Assembly (NCBI GenBank): GCA_020847555.1 | Contig: JADLBT010000348.1 | Span: forward strand, 1-17,630 | Source: Gemmataceae bacterium | GTDB lineage: Bacteria; Planctomycetota; Planctomycetia; Gemmatales; Gemmataceae | DNA length: 17,630 bases | Reading direction: 5' to 3' | Shown: positions 1 to 7,297 of the stretch, piece by piece | Numbering within the stretch: position 1 is the first letter of the stretch | How the letters are laid out: the number at the start of each line of letters is the position of its first letter | The notes under the pieces: model-generated | Seen by the model: the letters and a program-made list of their open reading frames with translations, nothing else | The model's database searches: none | What the model was told of the DNA's origin: nothing | Position numbers and translations under genes: made by a program

Positions 1-1139
1 AGGAACCCCGCCCGGGCCTGCGCGCTCTGCCGCTGCCCTGCCGGCCCGAGGACGCCCTCGAACCCGCGCCGGACGAGCGGGTGCGCGTCGAGCACCACCT
101 CGCCGCCCTGCCCGACCCGCTCCAGCAGCCGCAGCGCGACCAGTTCCTGCACCTGTTCCGCCAGCCACCCCGCCGGCCGGTCGGCGAACGGCGCGTAGGT
201 ACGGCCCCACGTCTGGTGCAGGACGGAACGCACCGGGTCGCTTGCCAGGTAGCGCAGCAGCTGCCCCTCCCCCGGCGGCTGGCGAAACGCCGTCGCGAGC
301 GCCAGAATGTCCTGCGCCTCCTGGGACAGGGCACCCTGGAACGCCGCGAGAATCCGGGCGACGTGCCGTTCCTCGTCGCTCGCCCCTTCCCCGACGGCAG
401 CCTCCGGGAGCAGTCGGCTGCGCGCCGCGTCCCCGTCCTGAAAGTGCGCCAGGTAGGTGCCGAGCAACTCGACCGCCTTGGCGTGCAGCCCGGCGACGGC
501 CGCAGCCCCGTCGAGGTCTGCCGCGGACCCCGCAACGCCGACGCTGCCGAGCAGGGCGCGGGCGCTCGCCGGGTCGAGCGTACTCAGGTGAAGGATGCGC
601 GCGTGGCGGCGGTGCTGGAGCGTTGGTAGGGGGAAGCGCGTCGTCAGGACCACCACCCCGGGCAGCGGCTCGGAGGCGAGTTCCTCGAGCAACCGGCCCA
701 GCTCCGGGTGGAGGAAACGCCCGAACCACGGTCCGCTCTCGTGCTGCGCCACCTCGGTGCCGTCGAACACCAGAGCCCACCGCTCGCCGCGCAGGCGCGG
801 CAGCAGGCGATCGACGCAGTAGCTCGCGGCCAGATCGGGGGCCGCGTCCAGCCCCTCGGCGTAGGCGTACAGCTCGCGCAGGCACAGGTCAGCGTCCTTG
901 CCGCGGTAGAAGCTCCACAGGAACACCCCGTCGGCCCCGCGCCCGGCGGTCTGCTGTCCCAGCCAGTGCTGCACGATGGCGGTCTTGCCCTGTCCGCCCG
1001 GCCCGACCATCGCGACCACGCTCGGCGCATCGCCCAGCAGCGCCCGATCGAGCAGGGCCAGTTCGGCGGCACGGCCGAAGAAGCGGTACGGCTCGGAAGT
1101 GCAGTGATGGATACGTGGGGTACGGGGGGTGACGGTCAT
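1..1139 (-). CDS. STAND-family NTPase (NB-ARC/NACHT-like), C-terminus beyond the window
   Basis: An uninterrupted frame of 379 codons starts at ATG 1139 and runs off the left edge. Residues 19-30 (RFFGRAAELALL) are the usual entry to a STAND module. GPGGQGKT at 46-53 is the Walker A P-loop, WALVFDG at 121-127 the Walker B strand, and VVLTTRF at 163-169 fits the sensor strand with its arginine. Residues about 245-355, ending in DAHPLVRRGFEGVLG, look like the winged-helix part. STAND ATPases are signal-activated oligomerising switches, many of them in defence or programmed death; that role here is inference. The N-terminus goes straight into the NTPase, so there is no N-terminal effector domain. 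Any sensor repeats or effector must lie in the missing C-terminal part. A perfect hairpin at 1168-1201 sits in its leader. The family call is firm, the biological role open. Confidence 0.85.
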   Translation of the reverse strand, partial: MTVTPRTPRIHHCTSEPYRFFGRAAELALLDRALLGDAPSVVAMVGPGGQGKTAIVQHWLGQQTAGRGADGVFLWSFYRGKDADLCLRELYAYAEGLDAAPDLAASYCVDRLLPRLRGERWALVFDGTEVAQHESGPWFGRFLHPELGRLLEELASEPLPGVVVLTTRFPLPTLQHRRHARILHLSTLDPASARALLGSVGVAGSAADLDGAAAVAGLHAKAVELLGTYLAHFQDGDAARSRLLPEAAVGEGASDEERHVARILAAFQGALSQEAQDILALATAFRQPPGEGQLLRYLASDPVRSVLHQTWGRTYAPFADRPAGWLAEQVQELVALRLLERVGQGGEVVLDAHPLVRRGFEGVLGPAGQRQSAQARAGF

Positions 1140-1167
1140 GCGGCGGTACGCGGCGGGAGAAAGAGAC

Positions 1168-1201
1168 GGAAAGCCCACGGGATGCGACCCGTGGGCTTTC
1201 C
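1168..1201. repeat. Perfect 14-bp inverted repeat (palindrome copy 1)
   Basis: Arm GGAAAGCCCACGGG (1168-1181) pairs perfectly with 1188-1201 around a 6-base loop. It lies between the 154-residue gene (ending at 1257) and the STAND gene (starting at 1139). It could be a terminator for the former, a leader hairpin for the latter, or a REP-like element. No T-tract follows on the minus strand. The core AAAGCCCACGG/CCGTGGGCTTT recurs at 7298-7364, which favours a dispersed repeat family. Confidence 0.75.
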
Positions 1202-1221
1202 CCGGACGTCTGCCTGCCGCT

Positions 1222-1250
1222 GTTATACCGCCAGGATGGGAAAAGAGAAC
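1222..1250 (-). promoter_or_regulatory. Candidate promoter for the STAND gene
   Basis: On the minus strand, TATAAC (1222-1227) resembles a sigma70 -10 box. The best -35 (TTCTCT at 1244-1249, 16-base spacer) is poor. Transcription from here would place the 1168-1201 hairpin in the 5' leader. The 9-mer GTATAACAG is shared with the region upstream of the metalloprotease gene (7202-7207). Confidence 0.3.
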
Positions 1251-1256
1251 GGCCGC

Positions 1257-1721
1257 TTACAGCATGCTGCCTGCGGTGGAGGAGGGCTGTCCGGCCACCT
1301 CGGGGGTCAGGCCGTACACCGCCCGCCACGCATCCCAGATCCCGTCCTCGAGCGCCGCCTCCAGCAGGAGGTGCTGCATCGTCTTGCCGACGGCCGTCTG
1401 ATAGCGCTGCCTGTCCGCACCGGCCAGCAGCACCCAGGCCGCGCCGGTGTCGTTGACGGCGAACCCGAGTTCCATCCCCGTCACCTGCCCCATCGCCTGC
1501 CGCACGCGGGCGATCACTTCCCGGGCACGGGGGTCGGTGCAGACCGCGTCGCTGCCAAAGGCGGCAACCACGGCAGGAATGCCGTCATCCAGAGTGGAGG
1601 CGTTCGGGGCCGTGTCGTCCACCAGGCGAAGCCGTGCCACGCCCCACCCCGCCAGCACCGGACTGTTACCGACCTGGCGCGCCAGGCACCGGGCCGCCTC
1701 GTTCCAGTCGTATTCGATCAT
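1257..1721 (-). CDS. Hypothetical protein, 154 residues
   Basis: I do not recognise this family. ATG 1721 has GGAG eight bases upstream (1729-1732). The protein is soluble-looking, with no signal peptide or membrane segment. It begins MIEYDWNEAARCLARQ, has a hydrophobic central stretch (GIPAVVAAFG) and a mixed alpha/beta appearance, and ends in a Ser/Gly-rich tail. It lies 117 bases upstream of the STAND NTPase on the same strand, so the two could be co-transcribed and functionally linked, but a strong hairpin separates them. Good codon structure and the ribosome-binding site support a real gene; the function is unknown. Confidence 0.7.
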   Translation of the reverse strand: MIEYDWNEAARCLARQVGNSPVLAGWGVARLRLVDDTAPNASTLDDGIPAVVAAFGSDAVCTDPRAREVIARVRQAMGQVTGMELGFAVNDTGAAWVLLAGADRQRYQTAVGKTMQHLLLEAALEDGIWDAWRAVYGLTPEVAGQPSSTAGSML

Positions 1722-1888
1722 TGGTAAAGCTCCATGTTATCGCCGGCGCGGAGCCGGTCGGGTTGGTCTGTTCTCTGGACCGTCAGGGACGCCGCCGTAC
1801 CTCGCGGCGTTGAGCGGCCGCGTACTACCGTGGCATGACAATTCGAGTCGCACCAGGAGATAAAAATTGCAACTCCGATGCCAATCAT
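1718..1888 (-). CDS. Possible small ORF, 56 residues, overlapping the next gene by ATGA
   Basis: ATG 1888 opens a 56-codon frame whose TGA (1718-1720) overlaps the ATG of the 154-residue gene in the classic ATGA arrangement. The N-terminus (MIGIGVAIFISWCDSNC) is hydrophobic and could be a membrane anchor or signal; the rest is polar and Arg-rich. A purine-rich AGGA lies about 13 bases upstream, which is rather far. The first half falls in a locally AT-rich patch. The operon-like overlap argues for a gene, the length and composition against it. Confidence 0.25.
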   Translation of the reverse strand: MIGIGVAIFISWCDSNCHATVVRGRSTPRGTAASLTVQRTDQPDRLRAGDNMELYQ

Positions 1889-2127
1889 CCCATCTTTAAT
1901 TCCTGCTTTTTGTCTTGATTAATTGGCGCCCGAGGTAGGCTGCCCGAAGCACGGAGGCGCAGTTGTGCAGCGCAGCTCATCCCCTTGCGGCCAGGCGGGC
2001 AGCCGCCTGCTTCCTGCGCGGCCTGGCGTGGAAATCCCCGGCCTTTCTCTGCTCCCTCCTTCGCGAGGTCCGGCCCGCCGGATATACTGGCGGGAACCGC
2101 GCTCACGGCATCCGAGAGGAGGGCGAC
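1722..2127. other. Divergent intergenic region with an AT-rich patch
   Basis: This gap separates the minus-strand 154-residue gene from the plus-strand ceramidase-like gene. About 1855-1925 is clearly AT-rich against a very GC-rich background (for example GATAAAAATTGC, CATCTTTAATTCC, TTGATTAATTGG). It holds the possible 56-residue minus ORF and a 27-codon plus-strand ORF (1835-1918) without a ribosome-binding site. A promoter candidate lies at 2060-2088. The patch may be a regulatory region or a remnant of acquired DNA. Confidence 0.5.
2060..2088 (+). promoter_or_regulatory. Candidate promoter of the ceramidase/dehydrogenase genes
   Basis: TATACT at 2083-2088 matches five of six bases of the -10 consensus. 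TTCGCG at 2060-2065, at an ideal 17-base spacing, is a poor -35 box. Initiation near 2095 would give a leader of about 33 bases containing the strong AGGAGG at 2117-2122. Confidence 0.4.
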
Positions 2128-3468
2128 ATGCCAGACGATCCACTCCGCGCCGCTTACGACGAGGCCGACATCACCCCACCCCTGGGCGGGTCGATGCCCG
2201 GCTACTTCCGCGATCGCCAGGCGACCGGCACCCTCGACCCGCTCCGGGCGAAGGTGCTGTACCTCAGCCAGGGCAAGGAGAGTGTCGCGCTGGTGGCGTG
2301 CGACCTGATCGGTATCGGTGCCCCGCTCGTCGGACGCATCCGCAAGGCCGTCGCCGCCCGGATGAAGACGCCTCCGCGGCACGTCTGGGTCCACGCCACC
2401 CACACCCACACCGGCGGCATGGCCCCGCGCGCCGGCAGCTACACGTCCGATGCCGACACGATCTACCCCGGCTTCTACCCCGGCCGCGTTGACGAGAAGT
2501 GGGTCGGCCAGCTCGTCGAGCGCACCGCCGGCGCAGTCGCCCGGGCCGCCGTCCGCGCCGCCCAGGAGAAGCAGTTGACTCTGCACGAGGGACGCGAGCC
2601 GACAGTCGCCCACTACCGCCGGTACGTCATGAAGGGCGGGACGGTGCGCACCAACCCCGGGCGGAATAACGCAAACGTCGTCCGCCCGGCCGGGGAGATC
2701 GACCCGCGCGTCCACGTCCTGAACTTCCAGACGAACCGGGTGGTCGCCGTCATCTACGGCATGCACCCGGACTGCGTCGGCGGGACGCGCTACTCCGCCG
2801 ACTACCCGCACCACCTGGCGGCGATGATGCGGCAGGCGCTCGGCGAGGACTGGCGGGTGATCTTCTTCAACGCCTGCTGCGGGAACATCAACCACATCAA
2901 CATCCGCGACGCCAAGCAGCGCAGCGGACCGGAGGAGTCGCAGCGCATCGGTCAGGCGCTGGCGAAGGCTGCCCTGGCCGCCCTCCAGAAGGGGCAGCCG
3001 CTCGCGCTGCGCCTCGGGGCGCAGACGCGCGACGTCGCCTCCCGGCTGCGCCGGCCGCGTCCCGAGGACGTGAAGCTCGCGGAGGAGTTGCTGCGGAACC
3101 CGAAGCAGCAGGGCAAGAACCCGTTCGGGTTCAACGATCTGTACGCGCCGGCGGCCCTGGTACTGGCGCGGACGAAGGACCGCGAGCACCGGGCGGAGGT
3201 GGCGGCGCTGCGCCTCGGGGCGTTCGGCCTGGCGTTCCTGCCGGGCGAGATCTTTGTCGAGCTGGGCCGCGAGGTGGAGATGGCGTCCGGGCTGAAGCCG
3301 ACGCGGACCATCGGGTTGACGAACGGCAGCCTCGGCTACATCCCAACCCGGCGCGGTTACACCGAGGGCGGGTACGAGGCCGGCTACCGCAGCGCACGCT
3401 ACGAACCGGACACGGGCCACCGCTGGGCCGCGGCCGCGGCGGAGGTGCTGAAGGCGCTGGCGCGCTAA
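2128..3468 (+). CDS. Neutral/alkaline ceramidase-like zinc amidohydrolase
   Basis: ATG 2128 was chosen because AGGAGG (2117-2122) lies five bases upstream; the frame is open further upstream, but that part has no credible protein character. The 446-residue product fits the neutral/alkaline non-lysosomal ceramidase N-terminal domain (PF04734). Visible signatures are ITPPLGG near 15-21, HATHTHTGG (89-97, zinc His), GMHPDCVGG (211-219, second zinc His), NACCGNI (248-254, where the ceramidase nucleophile region lies), LPGE (371-374, zinc Glu) and NGSLGYIPT (399-407, Tyr). Characterised ceramidases use a Ser nucleophile; here the aligned stretch carries Cys-Cys-Gly. The protein is shorter than classical enzymes, lacks their C-terminal Ig-like domain and shows no signal peptide. 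The family is firm; the substrate is unknown and need not be ceramide. The dehydrogenase gene follows after 59 bases. Confidence 0.9.
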   Translation: MPDDPLRAAYDEADITPPLGGSMPGYFRDRQATGTLDPLRAKVLYLSQGKESVALVACDLIGIGAPLVGRIRKAVAARMKTPPRHVWVHATHTHTGGMAPRAGSYTSDADTIYPGFYPGRVDEKWVGQLVERTAGAVARAAVRAAQEKQLTLHEGREPTVAHYRRYVMKGGTVRTNPGRNNANVVRPAGEIDPRVHVLNFQTNRVVAVIYGMHPDCVGGTRYSADYPHHLAAMMRQALGEDWRVIFFNACCGNINHINIRDAKQRSGPEESQRIGQALAKAALAALQKGQPLALRLGAQTRDVASRLRRPRPEDVKLAEELLRNPKQQGKNPFGFNDLYAPAALVLARTKDREHRAEVAALRLGAFGLAFLPGEIFVELGREVEMASGLKPTRTIGLTNGSLGYIPTRRGYTEGGYEAGYRSARYEPDTGHRWAAAAAEVLKALAR

Positions 3469-3527
3469 CCAACCCGGCGCTGGCGCTCCGGACTGGTCAG
3501 GCAACGAACGATACTGCAAGGATCCCC

Positions 3528-6521
3528 ATGAACTGCCGAATTTCCCACGTTGTCGCGTTACTTCCCCTCCTGCTCCTTGCTGGCACCGCACGTCCCGGCG
3601 GCGAGAAGGAACCGCCCAAAGCGCCGGCCACCCCGAAAGGCCCCCTCACCCCCGCGGAAGCGCTCAAGCACATTCGCATCGCTCCGGGGCTGCGAATGGA
3701 ACTGGTTGCCTGCGAACCGCAAATCGAGAGCCCGGTCGCGATGGCGTTCGACGAGGACGGACGTCTGTGGGTGGTCGAGATGCGCGATTACCCCAACGGG
3801 CCGGCCAGGGGACAGCCGCCGCAGGGCCGCATCCGCATCCTCGAGGACCGCGACGGCGACGGCCGCTACGAGCACAGCACCGTCTACGCCGACGGCCTGC
3901 TGTTCGCCAACGGTTTGCTGCACTGGAAGGGCGGCGTGGTCGTGACGGCGGCCCCGCACATCGCCCACCTGAAGGACACCGACGGCGACGGCAAGGCGGA
4001 TCGACGTGAATTGCTCTACGAGGGCTTCGCCGCTCAGAACCCACAGCTGCGCGTCAGCCACCCGATCCTCGGGATCGACAACTGGGTGTACGTCGCCAAC
4101 GGACTGCGCGGCGGGCAGGTCGTGCGCAGCGGGCGGCCGGACGCCCAGCCCGTCAGCCTGGCCGGCAAGGATTTCCGGTTCGACCTGGTGCGCGATCGGT
4201 ACGAGGCGATCTCGGGGCTCGGCCAGTACGGCAACACGTTCGACGACTGGCAGCGGCGCTTCGTCTGCGACAACCGCCACCACCTGCGCCACGTCGTCCT
4301 CGAAGATCGCTACCTGCGCCGCAACCCGTACCTGGCCGCGCCCGCCGTCGTGGACGACATCTCCGAACTGGGCGACGGCCCGCTGTCGTCGGGCGGGAAG
4401 GTCTACCCGCTGAGCAAGAACTGGACGACGTCGAACCTGCACGCCGGCCGATTCACCGCCGCGTGCGGCGTGTTCGTCTATCGCGGCCACCTGCTGGGGA
4501 AGGAGCACTATGGGACGGTGTTCACCTGCGAGCCGACCGGGAACCTGCTGCACCAGGAACGGCTGACGCCGCGCGGCGCCTCGTTCCACGCGCGACCGAC
4601 GCGCGACAAGGTCGAGTTCCTCGCCACTCCCGACGACTGGTTCCGGCCGGTGTCGCTGGCCCACGGGCCGGACGGCGCGCTCTACCTCGTGGACATGTAC
4701 CGGGCGGTCATCGAGCACCCCGAGTTCATGCCGTCGGAGCTGAAGAATCGGCCCGACCTGCTCCTCGGCAAGGACCGGGGCCGTATCTGGCGCATCGTTC
4801 CGGAGAAGCACCGGCACCAGGCGGTCCACCCGCGCCTGAGCAGGGCGACGAGCGCGGAGCTGGTCAAACTGCTGGAACATCCGGACGCCTGGTGGCGCAC
4901 CACCGCCCAGCGTCTGCTGCTGGAGCGGCAGGACCGCGCCGCTGTCCCTCTGCTGCAAAAACTCGTCGCCGCGTCGGACCGTCCGCTGGCGCGGCTGCAC
5001 GCCGCCTGGCTGCTGGAGACGCTGGGCGGCCTGGACGCGAAACAGGTGGACGGACTGCTGCGCGACCCGCATCCGCGCGTCCGCGAGCATGCGGTCCTGC
5101 TCACGGAGCCGACGCTGGGGAAGGACGCGCAGCTGTCGGGCAGGGTCATCGAGATGGCGGGCGATGCCGACGCGCGGGTGCGCTTCCAGGCTGCGCTGAC
5201 GCTGGGCGGCCTGGATGGCGCGCGCGCCGTCGCTGCGCTGGCGCGGATCGCCCTCGCCGGCGCGGACGACCATTGGACGCGCCTGGCGGTGGCCAGCTCG
5301 GTGCCGCAGCGGGCCGGCAAGCTGATCGCACGCATTTTGCCCGATGCCGGCAAGGGGGCGGCGAAGGATGCGGCTGACCGGCTCGCGCTCCTGCAGGAGT
5401 ACGCCCCGCTCGTCGGGGCGCGACGCGATCCGGCGGAGGTCGCGCAGGTGCTCGACCTGCTGCACGAACTGAAGGTGGAGGACCGCGGCCGCTGGCAGAC
5501 GACCGGGCTGAACGGGCTGGCGGAGGGGATGGGGCGGCGCGGCACGCGGCTCGCCGACTTTCTGGCCAGGCTCCCGGCGGCGCACCGCGCGACAGCGGCG
5601 CGGACCGTCGAACTCCTGAAGCAGGCGGCGACTCTGGCCCGTGACAGCAAGGTGTCACTGGAAGACCGCACAGCCGCCGTCCGGCTGCTCGCCCACGCTC
5701 CGTGGGACACGGCCGGGCCGGCGCTGTCCGGCCTGCTGGGTCCGGAGAACGCCCAGGAGCTGCGCCTCGCGGCGGTCCGCGCCCTCGGCGCCCAGCCCCG
5801 GCCGGAGGTCACGACACTGCTGCTCAGGTCGTGGCGCGCCTACACCCCGGCCCTGCGTCGGGAGGTAACCGAGGCGATGCTGCGCCAGCCAAGCCGGATC
5901 CGCGAACTCCTCAAGGCGGTCGAGGCGAAGCGGGTGCGGCCGGCCGACATCGACGTCCTGCGCACGCGCCAGCTCGTCAACCACAAGCTGGCCGACATCC
6001 GCGACCGTGCCCGCACGCTCCTGCGTAGCAACCTGCCGGCCGACCGCAAGAAGGTGCTGGACGCCTACCGGGCGGCGCTCACCCTCAAGAGCGATCCGAA
6101 GCGCGGCATGGAGGTGTTCCGCAAGCAGTGCGCCACCTGTCACAAGGTCGCCGGGGTCGGCGTGGACGTCGGGCCGGACATCTCCGACACCCGTACCAAG
6201 CAGCCGGAGGCGATGCTGGCGGACATTCTCAACCCGAACCAGGCGATCGACAACAACTACGTCAACTACCTGGTGGTGACGAAGGACGGCAAGTCACTCA
6301 GCGGTTTGATCGCAACCGAAACGGCCTCGAGCATCACCCTGCGTCGGGCCGAGAACCAGACCGAGACGGTGCTGCGGTCGGAAATCGACGAGGTTCAGTC
6401 CACGGGCATCTCGCTGATGCCGGAGGGGCTGGAGCAGAACGTCACGGTGCAGGAGATGGCCGACCTGCTCGACTTCCTGAAGAACTGGCGCTACCTCGAC
6501 GGAGCGGTGCCGCTGAGGTAG
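3528..6521 (+). CDS. PVC-type membrane-bound dehydrogenase with HEAT repeats and C-terminal cytochrome c domain
   Basis: The 997-residue protein starts at ATG 3528, with AAGGA (3518-3522) five bases upstream. Residues 1-24 form a signal peptide with a leucine-rich core. Residues about 45-425 are the PVC-type dehydrogenase domain (TIGR02604-like), with AMAFDEDGRLWVVEMRDYP and calcium-type Asp loops DRDGDG (108-113) and DTDGDG (150-155). Residues about 440-830 are Leu/Ala-rich helical HEAT-like repeats. Residues about 855-990 are the Planctomycete/Verrucomicrobium haem domain (TIGR02603-like), with haem-c site CATCH at 868-872 and the usual downstream ILNPNQAIDNNYVNY. An exported enzyme passing electrons from an organic substrate to its own haem is the family expectation; the substrate is unknown. 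It likely shares a transcript with the upstream ceramidase-like gene, and a stem-loop follows at 6546-6590. Confidence 0.92.
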   Translation: MNCRISHVVALLPLLLLAGTARPGGEKEPPKAPATPKGPLTPAEALKHIRIAPGLRMELVACEPQIESPVAMAFDEDGRLWVVEMRDYPNGPARGQPPQGRIRILEDRDGDGRYEHSTVYADGLLFANGLLHWKGGVVVTAAPHIAHLKDTDGDGKADRRELLYEGFAAQNPQLRVSHPILGIDNWVYVANGLRGGQVVRSGRPDAQPVSLAGKDFRFDLVRDRYEAISGLGQYGNTFDDWQRRFVCDNRHHLRHVVLEDRYLRRNPYLAAPAVVDDISELGDGPLSSGGKVYPLSKNWTTSNLHAGRFTAACGVFVYRGHLLGKEHYGTVFTCEPTGNLLHQERLTPRGASFHARPTRDKVEFLATPDDWFRPVSLAHGPDGALYLVDMYRAVIEHPEFMPSELKNRPDLLLGKDRGRIWRIVPEKHRHQAVHPRLSRATSAELVKLLEHPDAWWRTTAQRLLLERQDRAAVPLLQKLVAASDRPLARLHAAWLLETLGGLDAKQVDGLLRDPHPRVREHAVLLTEPTLGKDAQLSGRVIEMAGDADARVRFQAALTLGGLDGARAVAALARIALAGADDHWTRLAVASSVPQRAGKLIARILPDAGKGAAKDAADRLALLQEYAPLVGARRDPAEVAQVLDLLHELKVEDRGRWQTTGLNGLAEGMGRRGTRLADFLARLPAAHRATAARTVELLKQAATLARDSKVSLEDRTAAVRLLAHAPWDTAGPALSGLLGPENAQELRLAAVRALGAQPRPEVTTLLLRSWRAYTPALRREVTEAMLRQPSRIRELLKAVEAKRVRPADIDVLRTRQLVNHKLADIRDRARTLLRSNLPADRKKVLDAYRAALTLKSDPKRGMEVFRKQCATCHKVAGVGVDVGPDISDTRTKQPEAMLADILNPNQAIDNNYVNYLVVTKDGKSLSGLIATETASSITLRRAENQTETVLRSEIDEVQSTGISLMPEGLEQNVTVQEMADLLDFLKNWRYLDGAVPLR

Positions 6522-6545
6522 CGGGCGATAGGGTTCTCCCGCGGG

Positions 6546-6590
6546 CCGCGCGACCCGAGGTGCAGCACAGCGTAACCCCGGGTCGCGCGG
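6546..6590. terminator. Stem-loop between convergent genes, likely bidirectional terminator
   Basis: CCGCGCGACCCG (6546-6557) pairs perfectly over 12 bp with 6579-6590, with a 21-base loop. It lies just after the dehydrogenase stop and before the convergent metalloprotease stop. There is no T-tract. A third, partial copy of the arm (CCGCGCGACC) follows at 6604-6613, and GTGCAGC in the loop (6560-6566) can pair with GCTGCAC (6614-6620), so an alternative fold is possible. Confidence 0.6.
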
Positions 6591-6636
6591 TCGGACACAC
6601 GCGCCGCGCGACCGCTGCACCCGCCCGCCACACGCT

Positions 6637-7104
6637 CTAGAAATTGGGGTCGAAAACCTCGCCGCCGTAAACCGCCGATTCAAAGCGCCCCCCTTCTTCC
6701 CCGTCCGTATCGACGCCGTCCTTCCAGTCGGCCCAGTGCGTCAACTCGTGCAGCATGGTCACGCCGACGATGTAGACGAGCCGTCCGTTCGGCGTCTTGA
6801 CCAGACCCTTCCCTTTCTCGAAGCGGTCCACCAGCCACTTGTGGACCTTCAGCTTGTTGGGGTCGATGTTCCCTTGAAAGAGGCCGTACACCTTCGAGCC
6901 GTTCGACGTCAGGTTGGCCACCGGCTCGACGTATGGCCCCCGGCCCCATTGCAGCGCCTTCTCAATCTCCTCGGTCTTGATGCTCCCCGCGAACCGCTCG
7001 ATGGCGTCCATGATCGATTTGACCTTGGCCACCTGCGGTATGTTCACGCTGACATAAAACTTGAACTTCGAGAACTTCTTGATGACTTCTGGTTTCAGCT
7101 GCAT
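6637..7104 (-). CDS. Small zincin metalloprotease (HExxH), similar to metallopeptidase toxins
   Basis: ATG 7104 was chosen over upstream starts in the same frame because AGGTGGG sits just before it and the upstream extension is not protein-like. The 155-residue product has the zincin motif HELTH at 119-123 in the context VGVTMLHELTHWADWKDG, followed by EEGGRFESAVYG, where Glu142 is a plausible third zinc ligand. A HELTHWxD...DG...G..FE..YG arrangement recalls the Tox-MPTase3-type metallopeptidase domain of polymorphic toxins; this is from memory and not confirmed. There is no signal peptide, membrane segment or visible secretion domain, and no immunity-like gene next to it. It could be an injected effector, a domesticated toxin domain or a cytoplasmic peptidase. 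The protein looks complete, as the protease core nearly fills it. Confidence 0.75.
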   Translation of the reverse strand: MQLKPEVIKKFSKFKFYVSVNIPQVAKVKSIMDAIERFAGSIKTEEIEKALQWGRGPYVEPVANLTSNGSKVYGLFQGNIDPNKLKVHKWLVDRFEKGKGLVKTPNGRLVYIVGVTMLHELTHWADWKDGVDTDGEEGGRFESAVYGGEVFDPNF

Positions 7105-7201
7105 GGTCCCACCTTCTGGGTCGTTCCCGGGACAGCGGAGGCGCTGTCCGACGATGCTCGGTGTCGAACCGCGTGGATCGAATCCCACCGAATTACCCCC
7201 T

Positions 7202-7207
7202 GTTATA
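7202..7207 (-). promoter_or_regulatory. Candidate -10 box of the metalloprotease gene
   Basis: TATAAC on the minus strand lies about 98 bases before the metalloprotease ATG, embedded in GTATAACAG, the same 9-mer as upstream of the STAND gene. No good -35 box is seen at 16-18 bases. Confidence 0.3.
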
Positions 7208-7297
7208 CAGGAATAATGCAGTTCCACCCGACGAAGCGGACGTAATAATAATCGATTGGAGGGGCAAGGGGGATGGAGTGGGAGGACAGAAGCTTTC

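Noticed and set aside
1835..1918. A 27-codon plus-strand ORF in the AT-rich patch
   Set aside because: No ribosome-binding site and no recognisable features; noted only as part of the AT-rich island.
1963..2127. Upstream extension of the ceramidase-like protein to an earlier start
   Set aside because: The extra residues are Cys/Arg/Ala-rich without a proper signal peptide, while ATG 2128 has a near-perfect AGGAGG at ideal spacing and a promoter candidate lies inside the extension.
1885..3591. A 568-codon minus-strand open frame
   Set aside because: Mostly antisense to the ceramidase-like gene; no recognisable domain and no ribosome-binding site.
3558..5585. A 675-codon minus-strand open frame
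   Set aside because: Antisense to the dehydrogenase-cytochrome gene, which has clear domains and a haem site in its own frame.
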